In this document: positions 10,501 to 22,508 of the stretch, piece by piece | How the letters are laid out: each line of letters begins with the position of its first letter | How positions within the stretch are numbered: position 1 is the first letter of the stretch | Assembly (NCBI GenBank): GCA_963383645.1 | Contig: OY726572.1 | Coordinates: 23,877,292-23,941,291, forward strand | Length of the DNA stretch: 64,000 nt | DNA from: Muscardinus avellanarius | Lineage: Eukaryota > Chordata > Mammalia > Rodentia > Gliridae | Direction of reading: 5' to 3' | Position numbers and translations under genes: made by a program | The notes under the pieces: model-generated | The model's input: only the letters and a program-made list of their open reading frames with translations | The model's database searches: none | What the model was told of the DNA's origin: nothing

Positions 10501-12897
10501 AGAGTTGGACTGATTTTTAGAACACTGAAAGAAATCTAGTTTCTGGTCCTGCCAAGTGTAGGATCCTAGATCAAGGTGACTCATTAGGCAAAAGCCCTGT
10601 GGTGAGGGCTGCCCATAGCATCCTGTTTTCATATTAGAATGTAAATGGCCCAGGCTGGTATGAAGAAGGGATGGCAGCTATTATGAGACTGGATCTGATT
10701 ACTTGGGGAGGAAGGAGGTGGGTTAGACACAGCTTTAGGGTCTAGGGCCACTGGCAGGTCCTTGCGCATGTCCTGTGATATCCCTGAATAGAGCCTCCCT
10801 TTCAGCAGGCAAAACTATGTTGTCCAGGGTAAAAGTCCCTCCAGAGCTCTCCAGGCTTGCAGCAAGAGAGAGTTGTAGGCTCTGAGCCCTCAACAGCAGC
10901 CTCAGTCTCTCTTGGTCCACTGCTCTGTGGCCAGGACCTGGGAGGGCGCTAACAAGCAGGCTCAGGAATGCTTGAACACACAGGCCTGAAACTCACTCTA
11001 TCCGCTTGATGATTTTGCAATTAATTAAATATCCCATTTAACCAAAGCTTTAGGGTGTTTTTGCTCTAGAAAGCTTCTTTTCTTTTAACTAAATTGAGGC
11101 CCATAAATGAGAAATACAGTGCATGAAATCTCTGGATGTCACACCATAAATCTCAGGCATGTGGCTTTGTAAATCTCCTTTAGGATAAATTGTAGCAATA
11201 AAGTGTTTGCATTTTCTCCATGTTTTGCTGGGTGCAGGGAGCTGAGACTTCTCCAGTCACCCGTCCTTTGAGTGTAGACCAGGGGGCTGTATGAGGAAAT
11301 GGAGGCCAATTGGCTCTGGGCCGTGAGGGTGGCCGGTTCTCTGCCCTCCTACCTCCACCCAGAGCCATGGGGCTCTCTGCTCTGGAAAGACCTTGGGGGA
11401 AGTTAGGAAAGTCTGGAGGGCATTCAACTCAGGGGTGTAACAGGGAGGTTTAGATTAGGAAAAGGGAGTGGGATTCTTGGTATCTGGTATAGGGACTCTG
11501 ATCTAAATTACATTAGACATATAACTAAAATCTGTTTGCTTTTCCTAAGCCTTTCTCATCCTCTTCAGCCTAATGGTTCCTCAGTGTTTTATTCATTCAG
11601 TCCAAGACTAAACAGCAGTTGAGAAGGAATGAATAAACTCATATTTCAACCCAGAGAAATCCCCTAAATATAATATGGAGTGAGAAATACAAGTTTCAGA
11701 AGCTATGCACAGTGTGATAAAAAGACTAGGCACTGTCCATGGACATATGCATAGACAGAGAGAAGTGTGTAAATTCTTACATGGAAAAAACACCCAGGAA
11801 CTTTAGGAGAGGGAGGGAGGAAGGCGAAGGGGTGTGGGGTGAGGATTTAATGCTACCTACCAGAAGGAGGGAAAACACAAAGGAATTTGGATAAAATAAT
11901 ACCTAATAATTTGAAGTGGTATTCGGTAACTAGCTAGAGAAATGAGCAGGTGGGCAACATTGGGAGGGGCTGAGGGCAAAGGTTAAGCAGGCCCTTGTGA
12001 AGGGAAACGTGGGGCTCCCACACTTGGCTGTGCTTCCAGAACCAGGCTTGGAAAGCTAGGGCTTCATCTCCTGCAGGGTTTCGCTTATCTGCCCGTGGAA
12101 AGTTTCCAGTGTAGTGAAAACAGTGCAGACGCATTGAAGTGTGGTGCAATAGAGACAGTGACCTCCCCAAATGCATATGCAAGAGGAAAAAGGTTTCCAG
12201 ACCGGATAAAGTGCTCCACACAGAAGACTCTCTGCTGTTTTTCCACCCAGAAAGCAGTCTGTCCCAGACCTCTCTCTGGAACATACCCCTTAATTCTCTG
12301 CTATTTTCTACCCCAAGAAGCAGTCCTTTCAGGACCCATCCTCTGGACATAACTTTTCTCTGGAATATAACTCTTTTTCATGGCCTTCGTTTACACTGTG
12401 CCCCTACTTCTTGAAATAAGCCTCTTACGCTCCCTTATATGTGCTTTCTGTTTGAAATCTTTCTCTTGGAAAAAAGCAAGAATTGAGGACGAGATCATGC
12501 CCTATTAATAATTTATTTCTAGGAGAAATTATTGCCCTAAAATTTGTCATTTTACTTTCTGTATGCTTTGTCATAGCTCAAAATTAAAATATCATTTTAA
12601 AAAGAACAGAAATTATAGGTACACAGATATCATCATGTGGAGAAGTGTGAAATGGCTTCCTTTTAGAGTCTGCTGGGTGGCATGGGACTCTATCTCTGTG
12701 CTATATGGTCCTAGGCGATTGCCTGGTCATATATTTTGTCTCTGCTTTTCATCGTATCCTTGCCCCAGGGGCATGTTGACATTTCTTGCTGTGTTGTCAA
12801 TCAACCTCCCCACTTACTTTACCTAGCAGGCAAGAAGAGAGGCCGGTGGGACACTGGAGGGAAAGAAGAGCTGGAGCTGACTGGTTCTGGCAAGAGC
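10500..12897. other. Unassigned intronic sequence
   Basis: No repeat family, exon or RNA gene recognised. Base composition is ordinary for this intron. Confidence 0.55.
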
Positions 12898-13425
12898 CCA
12901 ACAGGAACTTTCTTTTTTTAAATTTTTTTTTATTGGTGCATTATATTCATACAACTTATTGGGGTAAAAAACTTGTGTGTACAAACATGTACTCATCGCT
13001 GATTTAACCCCTACTCAAATCCCACCCCATTCCCTCCCCGTCCCTCCCTCCCTTGCTTGGCTTAGTGATTGACTTTGGTATGTTTAAGTACATTGTGTGA
13101 TTTAGAGATTTTCCTCTTCTCCCCTCCTTTCTCCTCCTTTAGGTTGTCTTGTTTGCTCCTCTTTTCTCCCTAACTCTCACATATTAGGGAAAGCATCTGA
13201 TTTCTTATCTTTTGTGCCTGACTAATCTCACTTAGCATAATGTCCTCCAGTTCCATCCATTTCCCTGAAAATGATATAATTGAGTTTTTTTTGATGGCTG
13301 AGTAAAATTCCATTGTGTGGTGGCGCACGCCTGTAATCCCAGCACTGGGGAGGTTGAGACAGGAGGATCGAGGCCAGCCTCAGCAACTTCGTGGAGACTC
13401 TCAGTGAAACCAACAGGAACTTTCT
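12898..13425 (-). mobile_element. Chimeric L1 3' end plus inverted B1 fragment within one 16-bp target-site duplication
   Basis: Perfect 16-bp repeats ccaacaggaactttct lie at 12898-12913 and 13410-13425. Between them is a T-rich run and a minus-strand sciurid L1 3' end (12914 to about 13317; landmarks 'tctccctaactctcacatattaggg' and 'cactTAGCATAATGTCCTCCAG'). It is joined without a gap to a plus-strand B1 fragment (about 13318-13409) that begins 'gtggcgcacgcctgtaatcc' and stops before the SINE linker. There is no separate duplication around the B1 piece. Confidence 0.85.
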
Positions 13426-14890
13426 AGCAACACAGAGACAGATACACATGGCTGGGGGTGGCTGGGAAGGCTCCAGAGAGAGGCAACCTATCAACAGAGA
13501 AACTGGATGAGTATCCTAGAGGAAGATACGTCTCTCTCTTCAGTGTACATGCTTCCAGGAGCACTTGCAGACTCTGATTCACACTGAGTCGGTGTGAGGG
13601 GAGGCCTAAGAGTCTGCATTTTGAGTAGCTCTCAGATTTTGCCTCTGTTGCGGGTCCAGGGACCACATTTTGAGTAGTGAGGTTCTAAAGGAAAAGAAAA
13701 TTAGCATGGTCCCTTGACTCATCCCTCAAAGCTCACGGGTATTCTCTAACAGGGAGCCATACTTTTATGTCTGAGGGCTGGCTCTATGTTTAGTGAAGAG
13801 GAAGGCTGAGTGATTGTTCTAGGATAGCAGGTGAAGAAGCAGACACCCACAGGGGTTCGGTCACTCACACAAGCCACATAGCTGATTCGGAGCGGATCTG
13901 GACTGACACTTGGATTCCCGGTTAGTGTTTTAGTGCTTTAATTATTTTATTGTTTCATCATTTTCATCTCAGTAGGAAAACTCAATGGTAAGAATTCATG
14001 AAATTGCCAATATATGTAGCCTTAAGAAACTCCCCTGTGGACCAACTCGGATTTAAAATAGAAGAACAATGGGAGGAGAAGAAAATAATTTTTCAGTTTT
14101 TTTTTTATCAGGATTCCTGTAAACTGCAAGCTCCCGTAATAGACTTCACATATAATTTGATTTTACCCCAAGTCAATTTATACACACAATTTTATCAGTG
14201 CACATTGCAGGCATAAAAGCTCACCTCAACTGATTAATCTGTCCCTGACAAATTCTGGGTCCCTGTCTTTCTTGGGCATCTCTGATTTTGGCAAAGCCTC
14301 TTCTCTCAGTTCAATTTTTGTCACCTAAAAGTGGTGTTGGCCCCACTGTCTCGAAGGTCTTTTCAGTTTTAATAGTTTTTGAGTCTAAAGTTTTCTTCTT
14401 TGTATACCTTAAATATGGTTCTGGGACTCTTCTCTCCAGCTGTCATTTTTCTCTTTACATGGTTCACAGCTTTCAGGCCCAGAAAAGTGATAAGCGAACA
14501 GAAGGACTATTGATATAGTGGTTACTTTATATTCAGGAAAGAGGGTCAAGGTACTATTTAAAACCCAGCAACAGAATGACTTTCTGTTTGATTTTCAAAG
14601 GCTCTTAAGCCTCAGTTCTCCCCACATAGAAAGAAAGTAATTAATTGTCCCATGTCTTGCCTGTCTTAAAAGAAAGACTATGGTCAAGTGCCGTAGGTTC
14701 TATCAGAAAACTCAATCAAGCCAATTGTGGCTTTTCCTTCCTGCCTGTGACCACAGACTTCAAATGGAAAAAGCAACATCTTTGAGTAAAACCCATTGGG
14801 GAAATTCTCTCCAGCTATTCTCTCATTCTTTGGAGACAGTTCTGGTTTCAGACCAGTATTGGGGATGAGAGCCGGCATAGCACAGGGGCC
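13426..14890. other. Unassigned intronic sequence with a MIR scrap
   Basis: A MIR-like piece at 13830-13945 ('ggttcggtcactcacacaagccacatagctgattcggagcggatct') lies minus-strand. The remainder is unassigned; plus-strand frames at 13998-14518 are AT-rich and not protein-like. Confidence 0.5.
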
Positions 14891-15345
14891 TCAGTTAGTC
14901 AGTTTTCCCACACTGTGACAAAATACCTGGGAATAACAAGCTTGAAAGAGGAAAGGATTATTATGGCTCATGGTTTCAGAGGTGTTAGCCCGTGATTGGC
15001 TGGCTCTGCTGCTCTGGGCCAGTGATGAAGCAGAGCATCATGGTAGAGAGGGCATGATGGACAGAGTTGCTCCTTCCTGGTAGTTGGGAAGGAGAGGGAC
15101 GGAAGAAAAGGTGATGAATGAGAGTCCCCAAGGGCACAGTCCCAAGGACTCACTGCTTCAGCTCTGCCCCACTTCCAACATTTCCATCACATCTCGATAA
15201 TGACATGAAGTTATTAGGCCAGAGCTACAATGATCCCATCCTCTCTCTGAAGCCCCACCTTCAGTTGCATGGCTGTATGGTTGCATGGGGACCAAGCCTT
15301 CAACACATCAGTCTTTTGGGGAATACTTCATATCCAACCCCTAAT
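14891..15345 (-). mobile_element. Old LTR, probably ERVL-MaLR type
   Basis: Matches a dispersed mammalian LTR from memory: 'cagttagtcagttttccc...caaaatacctggg...gaggaaaggattattatggctcatggtttcagagg...gcagagcatcatgg' to 'gggaccaagccttcaacacatcag...acttcatatccaacccc'. The element at 41574-41903 is the same family in the other orientation. Only the LTR is present; no retroviral genes flank it. Confidence 0.55.
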
Positions 15346-16420
15346 ACCATCATCATAAAGGCTCTCTCTAGGCTTGCAAAGGTGTTGCTAGAGGTAGGTA
15401 TCAGCCAGTCAGAATGGGATATATTACTGTATAGTTTTCTATGAGCTAGGAAAAGTTATTCTGCCATTTGTAGTCCATAAAAGGGAGATGTTGGTCTGTA
15501 AGATTTCCTAGTCTCTTTAGTTCTAACAGTCTCAAGTTCTAGGATTTTGTATATGAAAGTGAAGTTGGAGTGCAAAAATAAATTCCACTTCTTTAAGGTG
15601 AAGCAGAACTAAAGAAGAAAGATGTTTATGCTTTATCTGAGTGAGTAGGCATCAAACGAGGGTACATTAGTGAGGAAGACAGAGGTCAAGACTAGAAGAG
15701 ACATGTGATAGCTGAAAACACTTGTAAAAGGTTCTCTAGGGCTCTATATTGGCACCAAGCTCATGGTGTGATATGAGGCCATGGGCCTGGGCTTTCCTTG
15801 GCTAGCCATACCATATTGCTGATGGGTTCTTTGCACACAAATGAGTGTTGTTGGTGCAATGTGATGAACTACAAGTGTCCTGTCCTTCAGTTGGAGAGAG
15901 AACAGGAGAGAGACTGGAGAAGTGAAAGCAAAGAAAAAAACAAAAGCTGAAAAACTCAGAGACTTGGTCTTAGATAACTTTAGTCTCCATAGTGACTATA
16001 TGACATATTCATATCTGTAGCCAGAAGCTCTCCAAGAGAGTCTGTGTTTGTGCATGAAGAAGCCCTGGAGGGGAAAGAGGGGAGCACCAGAGGCAGCCTG
16101 CCCTGATCTACAGCCCTGATATGGGTCTGCCCATCTCTTTCACTCGGCTAGGCCTACGAAAGGTGTTGGGCGAAGATGAGTCAATGAAGGACATGCATCC
16201 TATAGTAGGCAATCCAGAGGGCAAGCACTTGGAAAAGAGAGTTGTAAAAATGTACACTTGGAAAAACAGCAAGAATAGCTGTTGCAAGCAAGAGGAGGTT
16301 CTAGCCCCTGATAAGTTGTACAATCTGGGTACATGCCGCCCTCTCTAGGGGTTTTAGTTTCCTTACCTATAAAATTAGAGGACATCTTAGCCCAAAGGTT
16401 TTAAACCATGTATTCTAACA
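15346..16420. other. Unassigned intronic sequence
   Basis: No gene seen. A short MIR-like core ('gggttttagtttccttacctataaaattagagg') lies near 16345-16395. Confidence 0.5.
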
Positions 16421-16460
16421 GTATGCATGTATGTATGTATGTATGTATGTATGTATGTAT
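16421..16460. repeat. (ATGT)n microsatellite
   Basis: About ten copies of the tetranucleotide. Confidence 0.9.
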
Positions 16461-16489
16461 TCATTAACTAGCATCACTTAAAGAATTTC

Positions 16490-16790
16490 AAAAAATACCA
16501 ACATCTAGGTACCACCTTAAACCAATTGAATCAAATCTCTGGGGTGGTTCACAGGCATCAGGGGCTTTGTAAAGTTCCCTAGATAATTCTGGTTTATGCT
16601 TAGGTTTCAGGACCTCTCTCATTATTCAGATTTTTGTCTCTGCAGAAGCAGTTGCAATAGCATTGATTGGGAGCTTTAAGAAATGCATAATCTCAGGCCT
16701 TAGCCCAGAGACCTACTGAATGGGAACCTGTAGTTTAATAAGATTCTCAAATGATTTGTGGGAACATCTAAGCTTGAGAAGCCCAAAGTT
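16490..16790 (-). mobile_element. Two adjacent MER5-type (hAT-Charlie) remnants
   Basis: 16490-16615 resembles one MER5 copy ('accttaaaccaattgaatcaaatctctggggtgg...caggcatcaggggcttt'). 16645-16790 resembles another ('gcagttgcaatagcattgattgggagctttaagaaatgcataat...cagagacctactgaat...aagcttgagaag'). These are short non-autonomous DNA transposons. Confidence 0.6.
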
Positions 16791-16799
16791 AGATGATCC

Positions 16800-17130
16800 C
16801 TAAATGATATTTTTAATTATAAAATATTTTAACATAGAGAAATGTGTAGGGAATAATTTAGTACCCATATATCCAACCTGGCCCATTAAATAATCAGTGT
16901 TTATTATTTTAAGTTAACATATATATTTTAGTTGAAGCCTTCTTGGGTATCTTTCTGGATCCTATTTTCTTTGTAGCTGTAGTTATTATCTTCACTTTAG
17001 TGTTTTTTAAATCTCATGTATGTTTTTATAGCATTAATATATAGATAGGCATTTGCTTAACTAGCTAGAATGGCATTGTCTAATAGGTTATCTGTTGATT
17101 CATTCTTATATTCTTGTACTAAATCATACT

Positions 17131-17180
<50 letters not shown>

Positions 17181-17340
17181 CTCATATACGTGTGCTTGCT
17201 AGCAAATAAAATAAAATGCTAGCAACCAAATCCATATGCTATTACATTTACATTTCTGGATTTGTTTCCTACCACTTTTCTGGTACTCATGGTATTAAAT
17301 AAAGTTAGTCTAAAATGTTCTTTATTGCCAGTTTTGGTAT
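16800..17340. other. AT-rich unassigned sequence with (TA)n
   Basis: A pure TA array occupies about 17133-17175. The remainder is AT-rich without a recognised family. Confidence 0.7.
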
Positions 17341-20105
17341 CAGGAGTATGCTGGCCAATTAAGTGAGCTGCTTAGTTTGACCTTTTAAAAAATTCTTTAA
17401 AATAGTTTATAAAAATAGGATTTATCTTTTCTGGGAAAGGGTTAGCAAAGGTTACTTCTAAAGCATCGGGGTCTTGACTTTGTTGTGTGGTGGGTGGATT
17501 GATTAGTGAGTCCTTTTCATTAATAGTTACCAGTTTATTCAGAATTTCTATTTCTCTTTGAGTCATGTTGGTAATTTACTTCTAGAAAATTATGTGTTAC
17601 ATCTAGTTTTCATATTTATTGTTATAAAATTGTTCAATCTGTTTCTTTTTAAAAACTTTCATATTAACTATATATTGTTGGACTTTCCCTTCTCTTTTGT
17701 CTCATTACTTTTTTTCCCCAAAAAACTAGCTTTGTAAGCTGCTCCTTTTTACTTTTTTCTCATTTTCTTTCGAAGCTTAGTTAGGATTTTTATTTGTAGG
17801 CTGTGTTGACAGTTACAACTTGAAAAATGTTTATAAGGTGACAAATTTGAACTCTAAGTTCATTGTAGCTGTATTTCTCAAATTTTGATTAGTGCTTTTA
17901 TTTTCTACCAGTTCTAAATATCTAGCAATTTCCATTGCAATTGTTTCTTTAACACATTAGTTATTTAGAAGGGCATTTTAATGTCTTCAAACATATGTTG
18001 TTATTATTTTTAACCATCTTCATTGCCATCAGCACTTTTAATTTAATTGCACGATGGTCAGAAAACATGATTCCTTTGACATAGTCCTGTGAAGTGTGAT
18101 TTCCTTTGAATATAGAATGTGGCCAATTTTTATAATTGTTCCACATGTCTATAGACTTATGGGCTCATAATAAGATGTTGTGTATTAATTTTGTTGCTCA
18201 AATATTCTATTTCTTTACTAATTATTTTTTGTCTGATCTTTAAATTTTTGATAGGGTAGCTTTGTCAATAACACTAAGTTTTCCATCAGATTTTATTTAT
18301 ACATACTAAGTCCATATTATTAAATCTGCAAAGCCAGCTATAACTAGATTTTTCTGTGAAATACTTCACTTTTTTTGTTGTTGTGTCTTTTATTCTTCTG
18401 ATGAGTTCTTGCTGCCAAGTTATATATTGGTTGATAATAATGATTTCTTTTGGTTCAATGATAATTTTTTTTCTATTTCTTTATTTTCAATCTTTCTTCT
18501 TGATTTTGTTTTGGTATGTGTGTTACAAGTAGTAGATAGTTGGGTTCTGTCTATCTTTTAATTCAATATGATAGGCTTTTGAAGTTTAGTCAGTTTACCT
18601 TTTTGTGTGATTACTAACATATGTGACATTTCTACCAACTACCATCATAATTTATTTTTATTTTATTTTTTTACAAATTTTTCTTTTGGAATTTTCTCCA
18701 GTGCATCCCTATAATCCCAGTACTTAGGAGGCCGAGACAGGAGGATTGCAAGTTCAAGGGTAACTTCCAGTAACTTAGTGAGGTCCTATTTCAAAATAGA
18801 AAAAATAATAAAATAGGGCTGGGGGTATAGCTCAGAAGTAGAGTCCTCCTGGGTCAGTCCCCAGTACCACAAAAAAAAAAAAAAAGAAAAGAAAAGAAAA
18901 AAATTTTATCCTTTGTTTTGAATCCTCATCTAGTTTGGAAGCTAGATATTATCTTTCTATTTTTTAAGAAAGTCTTAAAACTTTTACATGCATACTTGAT
19001 TATAACTCGTTTTTAAGAAAAAATTTTATTTGTAATATTTTTATCCTCACCTCCAAACATAGAACTTAGCAAACTTTAAGTACCCACTAAAATCCATTTC
19101 TCATTTTGTTTTGATTTCTAAAGTTTTACTATTTAAAGTAAAATGTTTTACTTTTTAAAGATACCCTAAATTATTTTTGTAAACGATGGTTAACTAGAAT
19201 ATTTAAAAAAAATTACTAACACATTTTATTCATCTCAGTGCAATATATTGTTTCTTATGCCACATGCCTTCTCTCTGGATTTATTTTTCTTCTTGAAAAA
19301 ACATATCATTTAGTATTCTTTTAATGCAACTATGGCTTATAAATTCTCTTAGGCCTTATAAGTATGAAATGCCTTAATTTTGATCTTCTTCCTGACTGAT
19401 ACTTTGGATAACCATGAAATCCTAGGTTGAAGAGTCTATTCCTCAGAGCTTTCAAAGGTTTGAGTCTCCTATTTTATAGTGATTTTGTAGCTAATGACAA
19501 GTTGGTTGTTCGGATCATATATAATCTCCTTAAAATAGTGTATGAGCTTTTAGGTTTTTCTCTTTACCATCTTTGATAATCTGAAGTTTCACTATAATTT
19601 GTCTGAGTAGACATATTTTAATTCTGCTGCATAATGGGATTGAACTTCTTATCTAAATAATGCTACCTTTCTTCAGTTTTGAAAAAAATTCTCATAATTA
19701 TTTTCTCAGTATTAATTTTGTTCCATCTCCCCTACTCTCTTCTCCTGACAGTCTATTACATTATTGTAAGAGACCCCCAATCTCCCACATTTCTGAACCA
19801 CTTTTCCAAAAATGCAGAAAATCTCTGAACTTGCTGCTACACATCACTGAATCCTTGAAAGTAAGCATCTAACCCACTCATTTTACATTTGAACTAAGAC
19901 AATGTTCTAGAGGTCATCTCATCTATTCAGCTGTTAAATTTCATTTTAATATATATATATATTTTTAATTTCAGTATTTATAATTGGTCCTTTTTCATAT
20001 CCACCTGCTCTCATTTCATTTCTTCCTGCTTTTTAGTAACTTCTGAAACTCTTTAAACAGAAATTTCTCCCCACATATCTCTTCAAATATATCTTAAACA
20101 TACTT
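17340..20105 (-). mobile_element. L1M (or HAL1) antisense, 5' UTR/ORF1-side region, about 2.7 kb
   Basis: The plus strand reads as the reverse complement of the 5' region of old mammalian L1s: 'tgcacgatggtcagaaaacatgattcctttgacatag', 'tccacatgtctatagac', 'tactttggataaccatgaaatcctaggttgaagagtct', 'ttttctctttaccatctttgataatctgaagtttcactataatttgtctgagt'. It is split by the SINE at 18698-18903. The element is AT-rich, heavily diverged and has the same orientation as ALK transcription. Boundaries are approximate. Confidence 0.65.
18698..18903 (+). mobile_element. B1-dID SINE inserted in the L1M
   Basis: B1 half, A-rich linker, ID half ('gggctgggggtatagctcagaagtagag') and an A15(GAAAA)n tail are complete. 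Flanks aattttctcc (18690-18699) and aattttatcc (about 18902-18911) look like a target-site duplication. Confidence 0.9.
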
Positions 20106-20106
20106 A

Positions 20107-20175
20107 TTTTTTTTGGGTCAGTGCTAAGGATTAGACCCAGGGCCTTTCACATGGTAGGTAGGTAGTCATCTTAAG
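20107..20175 (-). mobile_element. ID-like SINE fragment
   Basis: 'ttttttttgggtcagtgctaaggattagacccagggcctttcacatgg' is the reverse of an ID-type RNA-derived element with its A tail. Confidence 0.6.
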
Positions 20176-20179
20176 ACCC

Positions 20180-22000
20180 ATTGTACTTATTTCCAGACCT
20201 ATTATGCTGGTATAAAAATGTCGTTTACTCTGAAGGGGATTCATAGCCCTGTGGTTGATTTTTGCTTTCCTTCTTGGTATGCTTGTACACTGGAGAATTT
20301 TCTGCCTGAAGACATGGCTCATTTCGAGTGACAGGTACGTTTTCATGTTTTTCTCCTTTCCAATGAGGCCCTTGTCTAGCAGTATATATTCCTCCTCCTG
20401 CTTGCTTCTCCCTCAAGTCCAGAACCAGATCCAATCTCTGGACACTTTGGTTCAGTTCATGATCACAAGGTCTCTAGACCTGCAGCTTGTTACCAAATGG
20501 CAGCTCCACTGGCAATTGTTATGTTCCTTTTATTGGTTGGGGGAGCTTAACACATTATAACTATATAACTATTGTTATATAGTTAGAGCAGTGCAGTACA
20601 AAATATGCTATCTTGCTTAAGGTCCAGATTCACAGAGAATGGCTCAGGCATAGTCACCAGGTTAATAATGGAAAATTTTATTTTCTTGGGGGCTGGGAAG
20701 AGGTCAGAATATATGAGATATTGCTTACCCTTCTATAATACAAGTATCAGAAGGGCAGAGACTAGCATTCTCTACCATTCCATGCATTTCCAGGACCTGA
20801 AGAGACTGTTTGGCATAAAACGAGTGCTACCTAAATGTTACAAAGAAAACAAAATAAACTTCTCTGGGCATTTTATTTCTGAACCTTCCTGATAATGTTC
20901 TTAGACTTAAATTCAAACATTTACCCCCTGGACCATAACTTTGGTGTTGCAATGAAGTCAGCACATTTTTAAGATCAATGGCGTCTTGAAGTCAGCAACT
21001 AACTGCACAAGTCAAAGCTGCTTAAGAGAGATACGGGCATGCCCTGTTTTATCACAAAGGAACACCATGGAAAAAAATGTTCACTGATAAATATACTACC
21101 AGTAAATTAAAAACAATAAGCAAATACCTTCAAATTGCTTTCACAGTGTATTTTGTACATCTTTCTCTTTTAATATTATTTATGAGGGACAATTTACTGA
21201 TACTGTTGTTACCCCAAATTATGTACCAAAGAAAATTAAAAGCACTACCAAGGAGGAAATAATGAATAGTAGCATTTAATTAAAACCAGAGAGGGTACAA
21301 TCAATGACTGTCTAATACAATAATGAGCTTAGTTTAATTTTCATTTAATGGGAAAAAGAAGCTTAGATCAACTGCCTATGGAATTAAATGACAGCAATTT
21401 CAAATATGTAAGTTTTTCTAGAGTAAAGTCCTGAGAGAGTAACGATGACCATAACCAACGTCAACCAACTGATCTATATTCATTTTCCAGTGGAATTAGA
21501 GGGAACAGTTTCCTCCAATAAGTTGGACTAGGCATTTTGAGCTTCTGGAAATTAGAATTAATGAAAAAGCAATACTCCAACTTTCTGAACTTTAGAGTCA
21601 TCAAAAAAGTAGACAAAAAGCGAGATTTCTAAGAATTGCCAGTTTGGGATCATGGCCCGAAAGGGACTGAAATAAGCAGATTACCATGTGGGGAGCTTGA
21701 ATGGATGCTTCCTTCCAGATGTGTGCTGCATATAGGGCAGCAATTGAGCATGAGGTGGGAGAGTGGTGTGGGAGGGAGCTTCCATGTCCCGGGCAGGCTA
21801 TCTGCGGCTATGCAGCTGCAGGCGTAGGATTCAGTTTAAACAAGGAAGTGAAATGGTCCTTCCAAGTCACAACTTGGACTTTGGGGAAAGATGGTTGCAC
21901 ATTAGGAATGTGCTGTTTATGGACTCTAACTCTGATGGAAGAAAGGACTAAACTATAACTGGGTATTCCATTAAAATGTGAAATCAGAGGCAATGTTGTG
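20180..22000. other. Unassigned intronic sequence
   Basis: Mixed composition and no repeat family recognised. The frames at 20255-20892 and 21636-21958 have no splice signals, homology I know or consistent codon pattern. Confidence 0.5.
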
Positions 22001-22140
22001 TAGTGTACAGAGCGCCCCACTGAAGGTGAGAAGTCCTTTTCCATAGTTTAACAGCTTTGTGACCTTGGGTAACTTCCTTAATTACATTGAAGCTCTGGTT
22101 CTTAATTTGAAAACAATGGGGTCGATGCTATTCATCCTGT
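22000..22140 (+). mobile_element. MIR
   Basis: 'gtgtagtgtacagagcgcccc...aacagctttgtgaccttgggtaacttccttaattacattgaagctctggttcttaatttgaaaacaatgggg' follows the MIR consensus end to end in the forward direction. Confidence 0.7.
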
Positions 22141-22179
22141 CCTATGTATCTATCAGTCACCTAACTAGGAATTAAATAC

Positions 22180-22280
22180 TCCTTCCTTCCTTCCTTCCTT
22201 CCTTCCTTCCTTCCTTCCTTCCTTCCTTCCTTCCTTCCTCCCTCCCTCCCTCCCTCTTTCCCTCCCTCTTCCTTCTTTTC

Positions 22281-22346
<66 letters not shown>

Positions 22347-22508
22347 GGAAGCCAGTATCATAAACTTTATATTTTATTTGGAAACAGGGTCTCACTAAAG
22401 TTGCTGAGAGCCTCACTAAGTAGCTGAAGCTGGCTTCAAACCTTCGCGATCCTCCTGTCTCGGCCTCTCAAGTACTGAGATTATAAGCGTGTGCCACTAC
22501 GTCTAGCT
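22180..22508 (-). mobile_element. B1-dID SINE with (CCTT)n(CCCT)n(CTTT)n expansion, about 165 bp
   Basis: The tract at 22180-22345 sits at the internal linker/tail end of a minus-strand B1 half (22346-22508; 'gaaacagggtctcactaaagttgctgag...cctgtctcggcctctcaagtactgag'). No ID half is recognisable beyond the tract, so the repeat has replaced it or separated it. Confidence 0.8.

Noticed and set aside
14891..15345. Endogenous retrovirus with coding potential
   Set aside because: Only an LTR-like sequence is present, with no gag, pol or env remnants beside it. The same is true of the related element at 41574-41903.
17340..20105. AT-rich block as a matrix attachment region or origin
   Set aside because: Most of it reads as an antisense L1M, which explains the AT richness without a special function.
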